Part shown: one piece after another, positions 14,841 through 19,201 of the stretch | Position numbering within the stretch: the stretch's first letter is position 1 | Layout of the letters: the number at the start of each line of letters is the position of its first letter | Made by a program: the position numbers and the translations under genes | Source of the DNA: BOG-908 sp964250925 | GTDB taxonomy: Bacteria; Pseudomonadota; Alphaproteobacteria; Acetobacterales; Acetobacteraceae | NCBI GenBank assembly: GCA_964250925.1 | Contig: CAXUHU010000065.1 | Location: 1 to 19,201 of the forward strand | Direction of reading: 5' to 3' | DNA length: 19,201 bases | Notes under the pieces: generated by a model | What the model was told of the DNA's origin: nothing | The model's database searches: none | What the model saw: the letters and a program-made list of their open reading frames with translations, nothing else

Positions 14841-16343
14841 TTAAACGCCGCCTCGGAGTGCCCGTTCAGGCATGAACAACACCACCGCAAAGCCAAGCGC
14901 ACTTACGCCAGCGGCCGCAGCAAACGTTGTGGCCAGCGCTTGGCTGTAGGCACCCAGCAACGTGATGCGCTCCGCCGTCGGCAACGCGCTGATCTGCGAA
15001 AGGCCTAGCGCGACCGAGTGCCCCGCCTGCAGCGGCAGCGCGGCGCGCAGAGTGGCCGACAGGATCATGCCCGAAGCGGCCACGCCGAAGGCGCCGCCGA
15101 GCGAACGGAAGAACCCGAGCGTTGAGGTGGCCACACCAAGGTCGGCCCGGTCCACCGCGTTTTGCACCGCCGTCGTCACGTTGGGCATCACCAAACCCAT
15201 GCCCAAACCGAGCACGGCAAGCAGCCCGTCCAACCCGTTGGCGCGCACGCCACGCACCGCCGCCCAGGCCAAGGCAACGTAGGCCAGCGTAGCCAGCGCC
15301 AGCCCGGCCACCGGAAACACCTTGTAGCGGCCGGTGCGCGACACGGCGCGACCGCCGATGACGGAGCTGACGATCAGCCCACCCATCAGTGGCGCCATGC
15401 GCAGCCCCGCCTCCGTCGCCGAAAGCCCGAGCACCGCCTGAAAGAACAGCGGCACGAAAACCAGGCTGCCGAACAATGCGGTGACCGTCAGCGTGATGCC
15501 AGCCACACCGGTGGAGAACACCCGATCCCTGAACAGCCGCGGCGGCAAGGCCGGCTCAGGCGCCGCCCGCTCCACGGGCCAAAGCAAGGCTAGAAGCACC
15601 ACGGTGGCCAGCCCCAGCGCCACAATGGGTGCCGACCTCCAAGGGTACACCGCCCCACCCCAACTCAGCAGCAGCAATCCGGTGCAGGTGGCGGCAATGA
15701 TCAGCGCGAAGCCGGCAAAGTCGATCTGTCCGGTTCGGCGAGGCGCGTTTGCCGGCAAAGACAGGCTGAGGATCACCAGCGCTGCCACGCCGAGCGGCAG
15801 ATTGATGTAGAAAATCCACGGCCACGACAGCATGTCGGTGATCACGCCGCCCAGCAGCGGGCCAGCCACGCTACACAGCGCGAATACGGCCGCGATCATG
15901 CCCTGGTAGCGCCCGCGCTCGCGTGGGGAGACCAAGTCGCCGATGGTGGCCTGCGACAACACGATCAGGCCGCCGGCGCCCAAGCCCTGCAACGCCCGCG
16001 AGCCGATCAGCATCGCCATGCTGTGAGCCGCGCCGCACAGCACAGACCCCAGCAGGAACACGCCGATGGAGACGAAGAACGCGGGCCGCCGGCCGAACTG
16101 GTCGGACAGCTTGCCATAGAGCGGCGTCGTAGCCGTCGAGGCGACCGCAAACGCGGTGACCACCCACGACAGGTGGGCCAGCCCGCCCAAGTCGCTGACG
16201 ATACGCGGCAGTGCCGGACCTACGATGTTGCCGTCCAGCGAAGCCAGCGCCAGCACCACCATCAAGCCGGAGATGGCGCGATAGACTTCGCGCGGGCTGG
16301 CAGCGTAGGCCTCGGACGCCTCGGGCCGGGTAGCGCCGCTCAC
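14841..16343 (-). CDS. MFS drug:proton antiporter, DHA2 (EmrB/QacA-like, 14-helix)
   Basis: A 500-residue inner-membrane exporter. The GTG at 16343 is chosen because it overlaps the hydrolase stop (GTGA) and gives MSGATRPEAS followed by helix 1. A longer open frame to 16709 would only read antisense-frame sequence of the hydrolase. MFS motif A is GKLSDQFGRRP (after helix 2). The antiporter motif C region is VAGPLLGGVITDMLSWPWIF, followed by YINLPLGVAALVIL, which is typical of DHA2. Helix-1 LASLDGNIVGPALP also fits the family (Asp in D1 motif). Such pumps expel toxic lipophilic compounds. Coupling to an exported dienelactone-hydrolase-like enzyme suggests a shared aromatic or lactone substrate, which is inference. 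Confidence 0.92.
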   Translation of the reverse strand: MSGATRPEASEAYAASPREVYRAISGLMVVLALASLDGNIVGPALPRIVSDLGGLAHLSWVVTAFAVASTATTPLYGKLSDQFGRRPAFFVSIGVFLLGSVLCGAAHSMAMLIGSRALQGLGAGGLIVLSQATIGDLVSPRERGRYQGMIAAVFALCSVAGPLLGGVITDMLSWPWIFYINLPLGVAALVILSLSLPANAPRRTGQIDFAGFALIIAATCTGLLLLSWGGAVYPWRSAPIVALGLATVVLLALLWPVERAAPEPALPPRLFRDRVFSTGVAGITLTVTALFGSLVFVPLFFQAVLGLSATEAGLRMAPLMGGLIVSSVIGGRAVSRTGRYKVFPVAGLALATLAYVALAWAAVRGVRANGLDGLLAVLGLGMGLVMPNVTTAVQNAVDRADLGVATSTLGFFRSLGGAFGVAASGMILSATLRAALPLQAGHSVALGLSQISALPTAERITLLGAYSQALATTFAAAAGVSALGFAVVLFMPERALRGGV

Positions 16344-17167
16344 GCCACACCGTTTGCCTTGAACCAGGCGAGCGCTTCGGCCCACCCCTGCTCGGCGGCC
16401 GCCTTGTTGTAGGTGGCGCGGTAGTCGGCGTGGAAGCCATGGCCCGCATCGGGAAACACATGGATCTGAACCTTGTGGCCGGCCTCGCGCGCCAGTTGCG
16501 CCGCGTCGTTCACATCGGCGGGATTGATGCTGTCGTCCTTGCCGCCATAGAGGCCCAGCAACGGGCAACGCAGGGCGGCCGCCTGGTCGGTGGGCGTATG
16601 CGGCTGAATCACCGAAACCGGGCCTTTCACCGGCCCATACCAGGCGACAGCCGCCTTCAGCCGCGGGTTGTGTTCGGCATACAGCCAGGTGTCGCGCCCG
16701 CCGCGGCAAAAGCCGGTGACGCCCAGGCGGCTCGGGTCGCCCCCATTGGACGCGGCCCAGGCGGCGGTGCTGTCGAGATCGGACAGCATGACGGCATCGG
16801 GCGCCTTGAGGATGATCTTCGATACAATCTCGTGCGGGTCGGTGTATTGCGACGGGTCGCCGATACGGGCGTAGAGCTCGGGTGCCACCGCGAGGTAGCC
16901 GAGCTTGGCGAAGCGCCGGCAGACGTCCTGTATGTATTCGTGGACGCCGAAGATCTCCTCGATCACCAGGATTGTAGGGAACGGGCCGGCGCCGGCTGGC
17001 CGGGCGAAATAGGCAGGCAGGCGGCCGTCACCGACGGTAATCTGCGTCTCCCCTGCATCGAGGCCGGCGCTATCGGTGTGAATGGGTGCAGTCTGAGCGC
17101 GGGCGGCCGCGGCAGTGAACCCGGTCATCAGCGTGCTCATCAGGAAAACGCGGCGATTGAGGTCCAT
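16340..17167 (-). CDS. Exported dienelactone hydrolase-family protein
   Basis: The start is ATG 17167 with GGAG six bases upstream, giving 275 residues. The N-terminus MDLNRRVFLMSTLMTGFTAA, with cleavage near ARA, is an export signal; the NRRVFL pair hints at Tat. The DLH alpha/beta fold has its Cys-His-Asp triad: Cys154 in GFCRGG (the usual Trp after Cys is Arg here), Asp211 or Asp212 in GGKDDS and His243 in DAGHGFH. EEIFGVHEYIQD (70-81) supplies the conserved Glu. Most DLH proteins are cytoplasmic, so an exported form acting on extracytoplasmic esters or lactones is notable but not unique. The stop codon overlaps the exporter start (GTGA), so the two are one transcription unit. Confidence 0.9.
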   Translation of the reverse strand: MDLNRRVFLMSTLMTGFTAAAARAQTAPIHTDSAGLDAGETQITVGDGRLPAYFARPAGAGPFPTILVIEEIFGVHEYIQDVCRRFAKLGYLAVAPELYARIGDPSQYTDPHEIVSKIILKAPDAVMLSDLDSTAAWAASNGGDPSRLGVTGFCRGGRDTWLYAEHNPRLKAAVAWYGPVKGPVSVIQPHTPTDQAAALRCPLLGLYGGKDDSINPADVNDAAQLAREAGHKVQIHVFPDAGHGFHADYRATYNKAAAEQGWAEALAWFKANGVA

Positions 17168-17221
17168 GGGTAGCTCCGAGAACAAGATGCGAGCCGCGCG
17201 GCCCCAAAAGTATCGACTGGG

Positions 17222-18472
17222 TCACGCAGCGACGCTGGCCGTAAGACCTCCCTGGTGCGCCTGCATCGCCCTTTGCAGATTCTCGTCGATTTTGGACAGA
17301 AAGGTTTGAGTGTTCATCCAGGGCGCCTTGGCGTCGATCAGGATCGCCAGATCCTTGGTCATCGCCCCGCTCTCCACCGTCTCGATACACACGCGCTCCA
17401 GCGTCTCGGCGAAGGCAGTGACGTCCGGCGTATTGTCGAACCGCCCGCGGTAGATGAGCCCGCGGGTCCAGGCGAAGATGGAGGCGATCGGGTTGGTGCT
17501 CGTCTCGCGGCCCTTCTGGTGCTCGCGGTAGTGGCGGGTGACGGTACCGTGCGCGGCCTCGCTCTCGACCGTTTTGCCGTCCGGGCTCATCAGCACGCTG
17601 GTCATCAGGCCCAGCGAGCCGAAACCCTGGGCCACGATGTCGCTCTGCACGTCACCGTCGTAGTTTTTGCAGGCCCATAGATAGCCGCCGGACCATTTCA
17701 ACGCACTGGCCACCATGTCGTCGATCAGCCTGTGCTCGTAGGTCAGGCCGTGACGCTCGAATTTCGTGCGGAACTCGGCGTCGAACACCTCCTGGAACAC
17801 GTCCTTGAACATGCCGTCATAGGCTTTGAGGATGGTGTTCTTGGTCGACAGGTAGACCGGGTAGTCGCGCGCTAGGCCGTAATTGAAGCTGGCGCGCGCG
17901 AACCCCTCGATGCTAGCGCGCGTGTTGTGCTGGCCCATCGCCACGCCCGGCCCCTTGAAGTCGTGCACCTCGTAGATGTGGCTTTCGCCGCCGTCGGCCG
18001 GCTCGAACACCAAGCTGACTCGCCCAGGGCCAGGGATCCTGGTCTCGGCCGCGCGGTAGATGTCGCCGTAGGCATGGCGCCCGATCACGATGGGCTTGGT
18101 CCAATGCGGCACCAAACGTGGCACGTTGGCGCAGATGATCGGCTCGCGGAAAATCGTGCCGTCGAGGATGTTGCGTATGGTGCCGTTCGGGCTACGCCAC
18201 ATGCGCTTCAGCCCAAACTCAGCCACCCGGGCCTCGTCTGGCGTGATCGTGGCACATTTCACGCCTACGCCGTAGAGCTTGATCGCGTTAGCGGCATCAA
18301 CGGTGACGTGGTCGTCCGTCTGGTCGCGATACTCAATGCCGAGATCGTAATATTTAAGGTCTATATCGAGGTAGGGGAGGATCAGCTTGTCTTTGATGAA
18401 CCCCCAGATGATCCGGGTCATCTCGTCGCCGTCGAGTTCCACAACCGGCGTCTTCACCTTGATCTTGGCCAC
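17222..18472 (-). CDS. icd: NADP-dependent isocitrate dehydrogenase, eukaryote-type homodimer
   Basis: Catalyses oxidative decarboxylation of isocitrate to 2-oxoglutarate with NADP in the TCA cycle, in the cytoplasm. It has 416 residues, the usual length for this class and close to mitochondrial/alphaproteobacterial enzymes rather than the E. coli type. Visible motifs are VVELDGDEMTRIIW near the N-terminus, the isocitrate loop WRSPNGTIRNILDGTIFREP, YDGDVQSDIVAQGFGSLGLM and the NADP-binding EAAHGTVTRHYREHQKG. It starts at GTG 18472, with AGGAGG four bases upstream (18477-18482). It lies 54 bases upstream of the hydrolase-exporter pair and could be transcribed separately from its own leader. 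Identification is secure. Confidence 0.96.
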   Translation of the reverse strand: MAKIKVKTPVVELDGDEMTRIIWGFIKDKLILPYLDIDLKYYDLGIEYRDQTDDHVTVDAANAIKLYGVGVKCATITPDEARVAEFGLKRMWRSPNGTIRNILDGTIFREPIICANVPRLVPHWTKPIVIGRHAYGDIYRAAETRIPGPGRVSLVFEPADGGESHIYEVHDFKGPGVAMGQHNTRASIEGFARASFNYGLARDYPVYLSTKNTILKAYDGMFKDVFQEVFDAEFRTKFERHGLTYEHRLIDDMVASALKWSGGYLWACKNYDGDVQSDIVAQGFGSLGLMTSVLMSPDGKTVESEAAHGTVTRHYREHQKGRETSTNPIASIFAWTRGLIYRGRFDNTPDVTAFAETLERVCIETVESGAMTKDLAILIDAKAPWMNTQTFLSKIDENLQRAMQAHQGGLTASVAA

Positions 18473-18491
18473 GTAGCCTCCTGCACGCCAT

Positions 18492-18538
18492 CACATCAGT
18501 CAGGCGCTGATGTGCCCTTGCCGAAGGCTGCGGGCAAG
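18492..18538. terminator. Two tandem hairpins between the DUF3072 gene and icd
   Basis: CACATCAG (18492-18499) pairs perfectly with CTGATGTG (18507-18514). Next to it, CTTGCC (18517-18522) pairs with GGCAAG (18533-18538). They follow the DUF3072 stop on the minus strand and lie directly before the icd ribosome-binding site. They may end the upstream transcript or lie in the icd leader. No T tract is visible. Confidence 0.35.
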
Positions 18539-18601
18539 CGTGCCGGGTGTCGGCGGGCCAAGTACACCCTGATCCCGGCAGCCATGGGCGGCGCTCTTGC
18601 C

Positions 18602-18913
18602 TTAGTGGTTGCGGCCCCTACCCGTCTTGGCCTGCAATGCGTCGATCTGCTTGGAGGCGTCCGCCTTTGTCAGCGTGTCGTCAAAAGGCTCGCCGGCCTC
18701 TTCGGACAGCGTCTTCAAGTAGGAGGCCTGGGCCCCCGTCATGGTCTCACCGCCGGTGGTCCATTCGTTCGGATCTTTCTGTGCGTTCGACGGCAGGCTG
18801 TCCGCGTCGGCCTCGCTCGTGGCCTGCTTGGGGTTGTGAGGATGGCCTGTGGTGTGCGGGGACGACGGCTTCGCCTGCTCGTCCGCTTCGCTGGTCTTCG
18901 GTGTGTTTGTCAT
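18602..18913 (-). CDS. DUF3072 domain protein
   Basis: A 103-residue product from ATG 18913. The first half is hydrophilic and disordered (TNTPKTSEADEQAKPSSPH). The second half carries the whole DUF3072 signature: DPNEWTTGGETMTGAQASYL, KTLSEEAGEPFDD and LTKADASKQIDALQAKTGRG. These are small proteobacterial and actinobacterial proteins of unknown role; the helical core resembles a short SAP-like helix pair. No Shine-Dalgarno is obvious. An open frame extends to 19042 but the extra residues do not look conserved. It is probably transcribed alone. Confidence 0.85.
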   Translation of the reverse strand: MTNTPKTSEADEQAKPSSPHTTGHPHNPKQATSEADADSLPSNAQKDPNEWTTGGETMTGAQASYLKTLSEEAGEPFDDTLTKADASKQIDALQAKTGRGRNH

Positions 18914-19050
18914 GGCCCGTGAAACGCTGGTGTTTTTGCTTCGTTCCAGGATGACGCAGGCGTGACCAGGGCTGGGGAGAAGCCGACCGCAAAAGCGTGA
19001 TCGCATCCGGTTGACCTTCGGCCGCGGTAACCATGCCGCCAAGACAAATG

Positions 19051-19096
19051 GCTAGAGCACGATAGCGTCAGCTCACAGGAGTTATGGTGCTCTAGC
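19051..19096. repeat. 10-bp perfect palindrome overlapping the end of the last gene
   Basis: GCTAGAGCAC (19051-19060) is the exact complement of GTGCTCTAGC (19087-19096), with a 26-base interior in which ATA/TAT can add three pairs. The right arm contains the TAG stop (19094-19092) of the minus-strand gene that enters from the right edge, so it is well placed as a terminator for that gene. It shares GCACGATAGCGT with the hairpin at 1831-1871. Confidence 0.5.
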
Positions 19097-19201
19097 GCTG
19101 ATAGGGCAGCGGCAGAAGGTAGGCGACAGGCACGCGTATCAGGCCAGCCTCTCCAGGCACGATGACGTGGGCGCCAGGATCGAAATCGGTCAGCATCTCA
19201 C
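19092..19201 (-). CDS. C-terminus of an unidentified minus-strand gene (partial, runs off the right edge)
   Basis: From the right edge the minus strand reads EMLTDFDPGAHVIVPGEAG, then LIRVPVAYLLPLPYQR and TAG at 19094-19092. The composition is protein-like, with no stop in the 35 available codons, and the stop is followed by the palindrome described at 19051-19096. There is too little to assign a family. Confidence 0.5.
   Translation of the reverse strand, partial: EMLTDFDPGAHVIVPGEAGLIRVPVAYLLPLPYQR

Noticed and set aside
14455..14844. Plus-strand 129-residue frame over the gspK-exporter gap
   Set aside because: It lacks any recognisable motif, while the minus strand there reads as protein-like segments; it is probably an antisense shadow.
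16344..16709. N-terminal extension of the MFS exporter to 622 residues
   Set aside because: The extra residues are an out-of-frame reading of the hydrolase gene. The GTG at 16343 overlapping the hydrolase stop gives a normal 500-residue exporter.

Overview
The window comes from a GC-rich Gram-negative bacterium, most likely a proteobacterium. Evidence for this is the outer-membrane two-partner-secretion-type barrel, the ExbB/ExbD/TonB genes, a type II secretion pseudopilin, a PHO-box-like promoter and a eukaryote-type NADP isocitrate dehydrogenase. I cannot fix the family from sequence alone; an acetic-acid-bacterium-like or xanthomonad/burkholderia-like host would fit. The sequence is a draft scaffold. 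It has a 100-N gap at 1915-2014 and a 10-N gap at 7518-7527, and three places look frame-disrupted.

Left part (1-5230): the first codons of a minus-strand gene run off the edge. Then come a proline-iminopeptidase-type hydrolase whose N-terminus seems frameshifted, a secreted DUF4142 protein with a strong hairpin after it, the scaffold gap, a minus-strand amidase and a divergent secreted sedolisin (S53 peptidase).

Centre (5233-13307): this is the striking part. Seven tightly packed minus-strand genes (gaps of 1-19 bases) read, in transcription order: TpsB/FhaC-like POTRA barrel; DUF2341-LamG-ExbB fusion; ExbD; TonB; periplasmic coiled-coil protein; parvulin-type prolyl isomerase; small exported cysteine-containing protein. 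Divergent from them, behind a near-consensus PHO box, lies a secreted PstS/DING-like phosphate-binding protein with no pstCAB beside it. No TpsA partner and no TonB-dependent receptor lies in the window. My inference is a proton-motive-force-powered outer-membrane export or surface-assembly machine, possibly phosphate-controlled, with the PstS/DING-like protein as candidate cargo or partner.

Right part (13525-19201): a lone gspK is preceded by the tail of another ORF and a coding-like, multiply frameshifted remnant. This suggests that a type II secretion operon was truncated here. Next come a 14-helix DHA2-type drug exporter translationally coupled (GTGA overlap) to an exported dienelactone-hydrolase-like enzyme, then icd, a DUF3072 protein, a 10-bp palindrome and the C-terminus of one more minus-strand gene. 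I see no tRNA, rRNA, CRISPR array, transposase or integrase.
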